Below are positions 34,843 to 45,540 of a stretch of DNA of 64,000 nucleotides, piece by piece. The notes beneath the pieces were generated by a model. It was not told where the DNA came from and ran no database searches. It saw only the letters and a list, made by a program, of their open reading frames with translations. The position numbers and the translations under genes are program-made. The number at the start of each line of letters is the position of its first letter. Position 1 is the stretch's first letter. The stretch comes from Acheta domesticus (lineage: Eukaryota > Arthropoda > Insecta > Orthoptera > Gryllidae): NCBI GenBank assembly GCA_031308135.1, contig JAHLJT010009419.1:66275723-66339722 (forward strand), written 5' to 3'.

Positions 34843-35135
34843 ATTGAGGTCTAGCGGCGGCGGCGGCGGCGCTGGCGCGGCGCTGCGGGTGTCGTGGGCA
34901 GGCGAAGCGCGGCGCTGGCGCGGTGGCGACTCGTCTCGCGCCGCCGCCTCCTCGCCTCGCACGTTGCCAGGCGCCGCGACGCGGGCCGCCGGCGACGCTC
35001 CCGCCGGCCACTGCGCGGGCACCGGCGGCGCGCCCAAGACCCCGCGTCCCGGGCCGGAGCGTGTTGCAGCGCGGGCGTCTTCCTCGGCGAGAGTGCTCCG
35101 GCTAGCGGGTGGTGGGGAATGAAACGGTGGAATAC
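34843..35135 (+). promoter_or_regulatory. CpG island, probable promoter
   Basis: Dense CpG island rising abruptly from AT-rich DNA, starting with a (GGC)n-like run at 34855-34872. It is followed on the + strand by a non-repetitive, unsaturated-GC segment and then a strong splice donor (35446/35447). That layout is expected of a CpG-island promoter with a non-coding first exon. Open frames across the island are Arg/Ala-rich artefacts. Confidence 0.5.
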
Positions 35136-35139
35136 ACTG

Positions 35140-35446
35140 CAGTGAGACACACGGCCACGGACTGCCTCCTGCCGCCGCGTGTGTGTGTACGTGTGGTGCG
35201 ATCGGCGGCGCCTCGCACGGTGAACACGTGACTGGTTACGCAAGGTGTGTGTGTGTTCGAGGATGTCGTTAAAAGTGGAATGGGATTTCTTGTTCGCTGT
35301 GTAATTGATCGACTGGCAGCAGTCCTTCCCGAGATTACCCCTCGAAGAACAACGGAATAGTACTCGGAATGAAGTGACGAAGCATATGATATTAATTATT
35401 TGCACAGTTCACATTTACAATTTTTATTAACATAAAAACGCGTAAG
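35140..35446 (+). other. Candidate non-coding first exon (5' UTR)
   Basis: Sequence between the island and a consensus donor AAG|GTGAGT, with the exon edge at 35446. It contains TG-rich words, several short upstream-type ATGs and in-frame stops, so it would be untranslated or carry only the very start of a protein. An initiator-like GCAGTG at 35139-35144 could mark the start. The downstream intron would begin GTGAGTCTGACG. No downstream coding exon was found, so the gene would extend beyond recognisable sequence or past the window. Confidence 0.35.
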
Positions 35447-37495
35447 GTGAGTCTGACGCATGACATCATTGTGGCGTTTCCTTTAATTGCGCAGATTGTC
35501 CTTCCCTATTTTCCTCTTCCCTTTGTGAAGGCAATTCATTTTTACACAATTAACGCACATTATGTTTCAGTCAAGTCATTTTTGGTGATATTGTTACCTA
35601 GTCTCCCTACCCGAATGTGATCTGTGTCGTGTCTGTTGTGTGTCGTATTTGCTGCATGTGTTTGTCAATTAATATTTAATGCCCAAATAATGGAAGCAGT
35701 TTGAACTTTGAACTTTCGCCTTTTGTCATATATGTGCTGTATAATAATTTTCTTCCTCAAAACTCAATTTGATTGACACGCTTAGATGTGTATATTTTGC
35801 AGGTTATTTGATGTCTGGTATTTTACTAACAAAACGTCAAGGGAATAGTTTCGAGGAAAATGTTTTATGAATTGCATTTTCTGTGCGTACCTAAAGAAAG
35901 CTGTACCAATTATTAGCTACTAGTCTTATGGTCCTATTTTAGATGCCTATGAATTTCAAAATATTGAGAGTTTCAAAGTTAGAATTTATTAACTTTATTT
36001 GCGTCAATAATGCACATGGATATTATTACATTACTGTTTCTAAAACAACCTCCGTATGTGACTGAAAAAAGAACAGATATGCCAACGAACGAGTGACTAA
36101 ATTAACGTATGTACTAACTAGCGAATAAAATAATGAACGAGCGAACGAGCGTACGAATGAATTTATAAATAAATTAACGTATGAATTCACAAGCAATGGA
36201 ATGAATAACTAAATGAGCGTTGGTTGTCTAAGGCAAAGGGACTATTGGGTCATACTCTCTTGGTGATCCTAACAGGAATGATACGCACGTGTCGAACATT
36301 AAGCCACATGTGCTTCAACACAATCAGTCCATTACATCAAGCGAGAACCGCAATCAGTCCATTACATCAGTTGTAGCCCCAGGACCTGCCACATCCCCTG
36401 ACGCAACTGCAGCAATTCCAGAGCGCGCATTGTGTTTCGGCGCGTGTATCAGCCGTAACCAGAACCCCCACTTGTGCCATGAGACGTGTGGTCTTCGCTT
36501 GATACAGTTTCTACATACTGCAACCTGCTATTGTGCATGTTGTGTTCTTAATCTCTTGTGGTGATTTTCTTGCCATCCGTTCAGATTTTATGGAGGATTG
36601 TTGTTGTTCGAATGGGAAGGAGTGAAAAGGTGTTAATTGCTATTGTTTCAGTGTGTGTGTTCTTCCCCATATGGTGTGGACAAGTGGAACTTGGAACTAC
36701 TACCGATGACGAAATTGCACATGAAATCTGCTGAAAGTAAGGAGAGAAGGTCCTTTTTTGGAAAATTAGTGTGTGTTTGTGGTGTCGGATGGGCGACGAG
36801 ATTTAAAGTGGCCGCCCTGCCAACCAAGGCGACACCTGGTGGGAGCCAGCCAGAGGCGTCGCGGCGGCGAAGTGCCGAAGCGTTGAGGCTCGTTCATAAT
36901 GAAACTTAAAAGTAGGCGTAACGGAAACTCTAAGAACCATTCGGAATGGCGAACGTAAACGTAAACGAGAACATAAACATGACAAGACGGTGAAATCTTT
37001 CAAGCTCTGACGTCAACTTGATCTGAGTGCAACACATCGCACAACTGGTACCTCGGCAAGATCCAAAAAAAGATGGTGTTCTCGTTAGAAACTAAAAACG
37101 GTTTGTGTGATCATAAATAGTTATACATCATCATTGCTCATGAAATCCTTCATACTCCTGGTACACTAATGACGTAGGAAATTACCCTCACCTGATCGAA
37201 CACATTTTACCTACGTCGTTCTATTGCAAATAGCATTTCCTTGCCGAGTATTTATTTTATCGATGTGTTGTTATATAAAGTGTATATATAATTTCTTTGC
37301 CGAGTATTATTTATCGATGGGATATTATATCGATGAGCGACTCTGTTCACGGGTCATTGTCAAAAGTACATCCATGTTACTATTTTTTAAAATATAATTT
37401 AGTACATGTATATGTCCTTACGTTTGTGTCTCGTGTGAGTTGAGAATTGCCTTTGCAAAGAGAACAGGTGCCAGTTGATGCCCTGACCCATATGT
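35447..37495. other. AT-rich DNA, possible intron of the 35 kb exon
   Basis: AT-rich with a degenerate GAAC/GAAT tetranucleotide patch at 36115-36200 and a 19-bp direct repeat at 36321-36369. A small mixed-GC patch lies at 36790-36890. No coding exon was recognised. Confidence 0.4.
36321..36369. repeat. Short direct repeat, two copies, 30-bp period
   Basis: CAATCAGTCCATTACATCA occurs exactly at 36321-36339 and 36351-36369. Confidence 0.9.
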
Positions 37496-37499
37496 CTCG

Positions 37500-37790
37500 C
37501 CATCAGGGTGGAAACGGCCACCCGCCGAGCGCGCTGTTGTACGGCACAGCTGCTCGGCGCGCGGCGTCGCGGGCCGTTGCAGCAGCGCGCTGCCTGCCGC
37601 CGCGCCGCGCCGCGTCGCTCGACCAATCGATGCCTGCGGCCCGCGCGCCGCGCCGCAACGGGCCCCATCGCCGCGTCGCGCTTAGCGTCGGAGCATAACG
37701 CGGCGCGTGTTTGCCAGCATTGTTTGGAGACCCACCACCCACCCACCCACCCTCCCCGTGGCTTTCGCGCGTAAATATTTGGACGGCTGT
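37500..37790. promoter_or_regulatory. CpG island
   Basis: CpG-dense block with GCGCGCCGCGCCGC-type runs and a CCACCCACCCACC run at 37734-37750. Overlapping basic frames on both strands are artefacts. A near-perfect palindrome (ATATTTTG-a-CAAAATAT, 37832-37848) lies just downstream. Confidence 0.45.
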
Positions 37791-37849
37791 TAGCAATATT
37801 TCGTGTCAAATTTTCGGCGCTTTTGTGCTTGATATTTTGACAAAATATG

Positions 37850-40640
37850 ACGCGCGTCGCGATGGTTTCGAATTGTGCCTCGCGCTGTCAAACGTTTTCG
37901 AGCGATCCCAAACGGCTTGAAACGGCATCAAATTTGTTTACAGAGGGAGGCGATTGAAAAAAAAATCGAACATTTACCTTTGATCTCTAAAACGAAGAGT
38001 CATCGCTTTCCGATATAAATACCGTCTGATTGGAATTTTTAATCGTGGTTGTTCTGTGGAAAACGTTTTTGATTAATCAACGTTTGCTTTAGCCATCACA
38101 CCGATGGGAAGGTATCATCCAAGTATTTGAAAGAATGGATCATTAACATTTTTAAAAGGGTGTCTTCTCTTATCTTAATTGAAGGCTGCAATTCTCATGC
38201 TAATTACGTCAAGAACATTACTTGTTCGGGAAACTACGATGTAAAAAAAATTTCTGAGTTTCGAGTACAAGTATGATATTCCAAAAGAGTATTACCTCTT
38301 ACATTAAAACATGAATCCCTTGAATAATGCAACTTGCTTACTAAATTGAAGTATATCAGTGGTCCATTGGCATTGCTACTTGAACAAAGATACTCAGAAA
38401 ATGTATATTTATGTCGTACTGTCTCAATAAAAATCTAATATTATCTTTCGTAATTAACAGATTTTCGAATTTTAGATTTCACTGCATTGTTTGCGCCAAT
38501 TGTGATTTCACTGCATTGTTTGCTATGAAGATTGCACTGAAGTAAGAGTTAACTTGATATCAAAATTATGAACACGTAAAATAAACACTTCCGTAATAAA
38601 CAAATCAGACATACATTTCTGAAGAAGATACTGTTTTAATTGAATTTTCCAATTTAAAAAAGTCCATCTTGCAAAGCCAAATTGAACATGACTTCAAGAA
38701 CAAATCTATAGCGCATGTTTTAAATCCTTACAATAATCGTGTCATACAGCGTAGATTTCATGCAAATACCAGAGTGGCGCACGGCTTTATCACAAAAGTA
38801 AACGTTTATAACCAGCGACACAAAATGTATGAATTGTTTTGTCGACATATTTCGCACGCAAAACAACGGCGCTCAGCTCAGCTTGATCTGGACGTGAAGG
38901 CGTAAAATGATGACCGGCGACAGAAAAGCTCTAGTTTACTTTGAATGAATAGGGTGCGAAAAAAGTCTAGCTAAAATTAAAGGGGAGGGCGCATATGAGA
39001 TTGCTGACATAAAGGAGGGAGTGATAAAATGGGCACATATGTTTGCCTAAGTAATCTGACGACGAAAATGAATGGATGAGAGAGAGTAATGATGGCAATG
39101 GAGACATCTGTCTATTCCCTGGAAACAATTTAAAAATACGTAGAGATTAATATTAAAATAAATTTCTGTAATAATGAGCGTATACATACACATGCATGAA
39201 CAAAGGCGGGGAAAGGATTTTAGAGCTGAAGAAAACGTGCACAGATCTGCTCCCGCACATGTCACGTACAGTTTTTACTGTTCATTGACAAAATCCGTCA
39301 AATCAAACAATTAAGTGCAATAAACATTTTAAATTGCCACTAACAGTGCTTTAGTGGCAGAAGGTTTGCATAAATTGCAATCTACCATTAGCATAGCTGT
39401 CAGCACGCTCCAACTATGACAACCGTGATTCAAATTCCAGTTATTTCGGGAGACGACGGGTGCACGACGTGCTTCCTCGGAGTTCGCAGTTTCATTTTCT
39501 TTCATGGCCAGTTTTCTTTTGACTCAATGCTAAACATTTAAACATTTTTTACAAGAAAGGCCACCTTAGAAGGGAATGCAACAGATGTATTGCCCAATGC
39601 TTGAGTATTCGTATTTCACGTATTATGACATCATTTAATTTACATGTCAACCAACGTATTAAATTGCAAACGTATATAAATTGCATTGTTGTGATGAGAT
39701 ATGCAAAGTCACAATACACAATGCAAAGTCATTTTTCAAAATGTCTACAAAAGTTAGTACATGTGTTGCCACAACACATTTTAATTAGTGAAAAAAAAGG
39801 AGTGTCCACTGCAAACGCGCCCATTTGTAGAAATTGGGATGAAAAGTAGACTATCTTTTGTTTTGAATCGGTGATTTTCACAAGCAATGATTTTATGACA
39901 TTTTGAATCCGTACTTTAAATGGACTGATTTGCTGCTGCCCTGACGGCGTGGAGGCCTTGGGGCTCGCTAAGCGCTCTAACCGCGGCGTGCCTTCCTGCT
40001 TCGTGCGAACCTCTCCCCGCCAGTGCGCTGACGTAGCGCCCTAGGAATCAAGCATACAAACGGATAGTGGCGCGCGGATTGTGATTCATGGAAGTAGTCA
40101 GCTTCCGCTGCAGTTTTGACGGGCAAGAGTTAATTTACTGAGGGTTGTAACACCATGTAAGTAATATTTTATTGTGAAATAACAATTTTTTCTTACTTAA
40201 TTATTTAATTAATTTATGCATATCTGAAATAACTGTTTCCACTCATTTGCTTACTTAATTTCATTGCCCGACTAATATCGCGTTTAGTAATGTTATAATG
40301 AATGTAACTTTATTTTGTCCTGCTACGCTCGTTAACTTTCTCAGTATTCAATAATGACTGTCGTGATTTTACTTTGATTTTTGCTCGTGGGTCTCGAAAT
40401 TTAACCTATTACCGTTTTAACTTTTACATGTGGACTGGCAACTCTGTACGGAATTGCGATTCCTGGAAGTTCTGTTATTTAATTGACGGCAACTACTACA
40501 AATCATCAGTCTCTTCTTTTTTCAATAATAAGGAATTAACATTTCTTATGATTCTATTACAAATTTCTATTGATCTCGTCAATGATGTAATTAAACTGTC
40601 CTTTGTCAGTTCATTTAAAGTCAAGTTACTTTGATCTTCG
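37850..40640. other. Mostly AT-rich DNA, nothing firm
   Basis: AT-rich with a mid-GC patch at 39950-40050. A weak pol III B-box-like GTGATTCAAATTCC at 39425-39438 may be a decayed SINE head. The 78-codon frame 38669-38905 is basic and unrecognised. Confidence 0.35.
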
Positions 40641-41455
40641 CGCGCTAAGATGACTTCTCGCCTGACTTCCACATCTTCGGGCTTGGTGTTGTCTGTAAGA
40701 TGTCCTCGTTGGTGTCCCGCCTATCGTGATATTGTCTAACAGCAGGAGAAGTTACAAGTGATTCCGTAGTATTCTAAATTATTCGATACTTTAATAGAAT
40801 TCAATAAATTTAACTAAGTTAATTCGGGAGCGCGACTTGCCGTGACTTCAGATGAAACACCAACGCGCGACTGCCTATCTTCAATTTCACTTACTAAATA
40901 TACTCCCCATCTATGGATCTATTGTAATATAAATTTCCTTCGAACAGAGTCTATTTTAATTTTTTTTAATTACAAATTACAAATCAACTTAAAATGATAT
41001 CTTTGACTTCTTAATTTATGCGATAAAAAGCTATCCAAATTAATTGAGTCCCCGCTTCCCTATCATTAAGCTATAACCCAATCTCAACTGAAATAATATT
41101 AGTACCATTCCGTTTGCGGCATCCGTTCTAGTCGTTGGCTGGCGAGAGAGTGCTTATATCAATATTCTTATGATCCATGACTTCCAATGGCACCTTTCTA
41201 CCTCCTGCATGTAATGTCCTCGGGGCCGTGCTCTCCAAATGAATAGCGTTCTGTCATCAAACACGGAATACTATAACTTGTTGATCGGTTATCCTAACTA
41301 CGCGTATTCTTTGGCTCTAAGTCCTATACGCCTACAATTACATCACAACTACAACGCTTGACGCCGTTTTTCCTATTCAAAATTCAAGCGGGGTTTTCTG
41401 GATTATCACAATATATTCAATTATTTAGCGATAATTGGTAATTTACAAATCCAAA
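40640..41455. other. Unassigned stretch beside the LINE remnant
   Basis: Mixed-GC DNA immediately beyond the C-terminal end of the minus-strand LINE coding remnant. It may be its 3' UTR, though no poly-A tail or target-site duplication could be identified. Confidence 0.3.
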
Positions 41456-41458
41456 AAT

Positions 41459-41705
41459 TTAGTTCATTGATGTAACAAAAATTTTGAGATACCTATTTAT
41501 ATTTCCCTTAAACCTAGTGACAGAAACTGAACTATTGAAATCTCGAGGTAGTCTATTATATCTGTCTAGGGCAATATTTTGATATTGTGACAGACTGAAT
41601 TTTTTGAACACTGCTTATTCCTGACTTGTACGTAACAATTATTCTTATTCCTTATGTGATGCTCGTATACATCCGTAATCCTAATTACAAATTTGTCAAG
41701 GTAGT
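41459..41705 (-). pseudogene. LINE ORF2 C-terminal remnant
   Basis: On the minus strand, two frames joined by a frameshift near 41570 give a run ending at TAA (41459-41461). It includes DVYEHHIRNKNNCYVQVRN and then YNRLPRDFNSSVSVTRFKGN. The 'YN.LP..........FK..........' spacing is the usual close of jockey/CR1-like LINE second ORFs. Several disabling changes are present. It lies in the right order and strand to continue the reverse-transcriptase remnant at 43445-43990. Confidence 0.7.
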
Positions 41706-41984
41706 TTTGGCAACAATCCACTTACTAGTTTATGAAGAACTAGTGGTGCTACAGAATGGCACAGACTTTCCCGTATTAGTTTTCTATTTTCCTGGGTCTT
41801 CACTAGCTATTCGGAATTGCCACATACTCTTTCTTGCCAGCTACCATCTATCATCGCCAAAAGTACATTTTTTTTGTCATTTTCTTAATTTTTCGGTTTC
41901 CTATTGGTAGAACAGAAACATTAATTTTAGAATATTAAAGAACACAAAAACCTAGCCGTAAATGGCAATTTTCTTTTAAAAATT

Positions 41985-43335
41985 ATGTGCCGTTTAAGAG
42001 AAAATGGCGTTTTAGCACTACTAAAAATGCGAAATTTGAAGCTCATTTTCACAGAAAGTTTTTGAGTTTTCAAAATACTTTATTTGAAGTTATTTGAAGC
42101 ACTTACACTCACAAATATAATCATCTTTACAAATTGCGGATAATGTGCATATTAAAGATGTGAGTGATCTTTCAAAAAATTTATATTTATATAATTTTTG
42201 AAAAAAACAAAAAAAACTCAAAATAAACTTCACGCTATACTAATGAGTGTAATTAGCACTATCCGTTACAAAAGTTTCAAGAAAAAAATTGCAGCCATAT
42301 ACGAGAAAATGACGTTTGAGCATTTCTGAAAATGCCGAAATTTGAGCTACTTTTCACAGAAAACGGTAGTGTTTTCGAGAAACTTTACTTGACATTATTT
42401 AAAGCATATATACTCGTGAATATAGTAATGTAAAAAAATCGCCGATAATGTAAATATTAACGACGTGAGAGACAAGTAAAAAAAAATTACATTTTTGTAA
42501 TTTTTGAAAAAACCAACCGATAGACCAAAATGGCTTTTATGTCATTGATAGAGTACATTTACCACTATCCCTACCAAAAGTGTAAAGAAAAAATTTGGAG
42601 CCGTTTTTGAGAAAATTTTGTTTTTGTAATTTTTTAAAATTGCACATATTGCACGCAATATTGCACGAAAACTACCAAAATTGTGAAAAACATTTACATG
42701 ACCTTTATTAAAGAACTCAATATGCAGAACAAATTTTATTTGAAGAAAAAATCTCTATCTTCAATTTTGTAGTTGGAGAAAGACGCCGAAAAAAATTCAA
42801 ACTTTCACAATTTTCGAAAATTCAGAGCTGTACGTGAAAATCGGACCTATGCCATGTTAAAAAGTGTATTTTCCTCTATTCATACAAGAAATTTAAAGAA
42901 AAAATTTGGAGCCGTTTTTGAGAAAATGTTGAAAATCCCCGGGGGGCTTCATATAAAGTACCCCCAAATTTTAAAGAATCTTTTTCAAAATCACAAAGCT
43001 TCGACTAGAATCAGATCGACTGGGGAATATCAATTTTGAAGAAAATCGACCGAACGGTTTAGGCGCTAGCGTTGACCGCAGACGGACAGACGGACGGAAT
43101 GCCGTCAATCGATTTTTAAGTATAAAGAAGCAACAAATCATGGATTTTGACCACACCACGAGATAGAGGATTTTTTTTCTTAATTTAGCAACTGGTTTTA
43201 TCCACTTATTCGTTTTCACGGCCCGGCAATTAATTTTTTTCCGCCGAAAATTGGCCATTTTTTCGCGCAGCATTACATAACTTTCCCTATACTACGTATA
43301 TCACTCCGTGTATACGTACGTATACGGGAAAGTAA
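41985..43335 (+). mobile_element. AT-rich modular repeat family F, copy F1
   Basis: Built from about 306-bp modules. The GCCG(A)-type anchor after AAAAATTTGGA or its variants recurs at 41989, 42294, 42600 and 42911 (spacings 305, 306 and 311). The modules are followed by a non-modular tail with CGAACGGTTTAGGCGCTAGC, a GACGGACAGACGGACGG run (43081-43097) and ATGGATTTTGACCACACC. The tail closes on a long hairpin (43280-43333). It shares module and tail blocks with F2 and F3 on the opposite strand. No transposase or reverse-transcriptase frame is present; the ORF 42773-43039 is carried by the repeat. The class is unknown. It separates two parts of a minus-strand LINE. Confidence 0.75.
43280..43333. 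repeat. Terminal hairpin of F1
   Basis: ACTTTCCC at 43280-43287 pairs with GGGAAAGT at 43326-43333. The inner TATAC and TACGTATA segments also pair, with two single-base bulges, around a loop near TCACTCCG. Confidence 0.85.
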
Positions 43336-43444
43336 AACGAACATCGTGTCTCAGAATATTTGATCCTCAGCTTATGAACAATCTAGGCTTGACAGCATTG
43401 AACTTGTACATGCATATAATTGAACTTGTATATGCGTAAAATTC

Positions 43445-43990
43445 ATCGCAGAGCTCTATTTACAACCGTCTGAATCCTTTGAAGTTCATAAATACTTACA
43501 AGGAGCATCAGAGAACTGCAATGCTTAACACCACAATGATGTAAACAAGAAATTTGGTTCTCCTAGACTCACATAATCTACCCAGTACATAATTATGCTT
43601 TTTTACTTCTCTTCTTGGCTACGTAATCTAAATGATTATTTACGCTAGCTTACTATCTACTGTCATATCACGGTACTTAAAACTACAGACATACTGTGTG
43701 GACTCCCCAATTGTGCATACTTTTTCTCTCTTTACATTTTTCTTACAATAGACATTTTTCTTTATCCCATTAACATATATTAGTTTTAGACAAATTTAAT
43801 AATTTATTTACAGCTAACCATTTGTGCACCTGAACTACAAGTAGATCTTTGACAGCTCTTACAATGCTATTTACATCCAATCCTGACTTTAAGAAAACAC
43901 TAGCATATCATAGTATTTCAGAATACCTGACGTATCATTAATAAACAAATTAAATAATGAACGACCCAGCTTGCTTCTCCATTTCCTGCA
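43445..43990 (-). pseudogene. LINE reverse transcriptase remnant (jockey/CR1-like)
   Basis: Minus-strand frames joined by frameshifts contain, in family order: LFINDTSGIL (the F.LFINDI box after the first catalytic block), DLLVVQVHKWLAVNKLLNLS followed by KT (the '..L..W...N.L.LN..KT' segment), MTVDSKLA with HLDYVAKK (the '..LGV.ID..L......' segment), and ELQRIQTVVNRALR. The YADD-type catalytic Asp pair is lost in a frameshift near 43900. Many stops make it dead. The exact clade cannot be settled by eye. Confidence 0.75.
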
Positions 43991-44160
43991 ATCTTAATAT
44001 CACCAGAAAAATTTTTTTCTTCCTCGCCTACCACTTGTGTAATATAGAGAAACTGCTGTATAATGCTCCAGAAAAAGAAAAGAAAAGAAGAGAAAAAAAA
44101 GAAAAAAAAACAGGCAATTTTTCGACAAAAGAAAAAAAAATCGTTTTATGAGTCTCGTAT
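43990..44160. other. Spacer with an A/G-rich run
   Basis: Holds a GAAAAGAAAAGAAGAG-type A/G tract at 44070-44115 between the LINE remnant and F2. Confidence 0.6.
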
Positions 44161-44164
44161 AATA

Positions 44165-45540
44165 AAGTGTTCATTTTTGTTTCTATGTGTAGTAACGTAC
44201 TTCCTTGAACATGTTTGGTAGTCAGAATCCATGTTTTGTGGGTCCTCAATACTGAAAAGTTAGTTTAGTGAAAGTAACGATAAAGTGTGGTTGATGTTGC
44301 GGCACATAGAATTTGAAATGGATATTTTGATTTTTGTAGATAGGAACTTTACATAACGCCAATTTCAAAATGAAGATAATTTCAAAATTTTCTCAAATAT
44401 GACAGATTTTTGCTTTAGTATTTTTCTCATTTAGAGAAAAGTACGCCTTTAACCCTCCAGCGGGCCGCTGTCGTAAATTTTACGACAATAGCAGATTTTT
44501 TTTGTTTTGCTGTCAATTCATTGTTGTCAAAGACTTCTGCGTTCTTGGTATTCCTTGCAGGTATCTTTAGTGATGCATTCATGCAGCCACTGTTTAGTTT
44601 GCTTGCTGTATTCAGTTTTTGTAACGCTCTATTCGGGATAAGTGCATAGTGACGTTAACTTTAGGCTGCGGGCCGGCTGTTGTGCTACAATATTGTATAA
44701 TAATTTGGCTTAATCGAAATTTTCTGTAAAATGTCCAGATAAAGAATTCATATGAACGAAAATCAGAATATTCTTCAAGAGCTGCCTGATCGGAGGAAGA
44801 TCATGGATTGGATAGTGACAGTGACAGTAAACGAATGTTGAAAATATAGACGAGCATCAAAACGATACTGGATCAGAACAACATCTTTTTGTTACTAAAT
44901 ACGAACGTTTATCAACGGATATGGTTTTTCGTAGTAAATATCATTCTTAGATATCATAATGCGACATAAAATTCCATTGTTCTACAATTTCTTTGATTTT
45001 TTTCAAGAGTCATTGAATGTCGTAAAATTTACGACACGCGCCTGCTTGTAGGGTAACAACATTTTACGCGCGCCCGCTGGAAGGTTAAGAATGTCACAGG
45101 TCCGACTCTGAAAATTTTTGAAAATTGCAAAAGTTTTAAATTTTTTTCGACGTCTTCCTACAACTACAAATAATTTTTTTTCGTAATGAAATCTTTTCTT
45201 CAAAATTAGATCTTTAAACAGGGTCATTTACATTTTTTTAATATTTTGAGTCGTTTTCACGTAATTTTGTAGAAATATAGGCAATTTTTAAATAATTGTT
45301 TTTTCATAAATGTCTCCTAACTTTTTCATTACATTTTTTCTTGAATAGAGAAATGTATGTTTAAAATGTCGCGGATTTTATTTTCGGCGAACTCCCTTTG
45401 TTTTCGAAAATTGCAAAAGTTCAAAGTAGCAAAACTGCAATACTGATGATAGAGAGTTTTTCCCTATTGAAATCGATATGAACTCTGAATATTTTTTTCG
45501 AAAAGATTGGAAGTAAGAACCTAGGAACATTTGTAAGTTG
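44165..45540 (-). mobile_element. Family F, copy F2 (interrupted)
   Basis: Reverse complement of F-family sequence. On the minus strand, ACATTTTTTTAAT-type text leads into ATTTGTAGTTGTAGGAAGAC, GTCGAAAAAAATTTAAAAC and CAGAGTCGGACCTG, matching F1 at about 42690-42850. The tail ATGGATTCTGACTACC also matches F1's ATGGATTTTGACCACACC. The repeat-carried AATTGCAAAAG word recurs at 45122 and 45409. The copy is split by a TTAA-flanked piggyBac-like insertion (44453-45084). Confidence 0.7.
44453..45084. mobile_element. Non-autonomous piggyBac-like transposon
   Basis: 632 bp bounded by TTAA on both sides (44449-44452 and 45085-45088). Its terminal inverted repeats are CCCTCCAGCGGGCCGC (left) and, reversed, CCTTCCAGCGGGCGCGC (right). 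Subterminal copies of GTCGTAAATTTTACGAC and GTCGTAAAATTTACGAC lie near both ends. The interior reads in + frames as an Asp/Ser run (DSDSDSKRM) and then NVENIDEHQNDTGSEQ. That resembles the acidic start of piggyBac-family transposases and is quickly ended by stops. It is therefore a deletion derivative that would need a transposase supplied elsewhere. The TTAA target and the terminal CCC agree with piggyBac rules. Confidence 0.85.

Noticed and set aside
42773..43039. 88-codon ORF in F1 and minus ORFs in F3 as possible F-encoded proteins
   Set aside because: Frames are not conserved among the three F copies and translate AT-rich module sequence.
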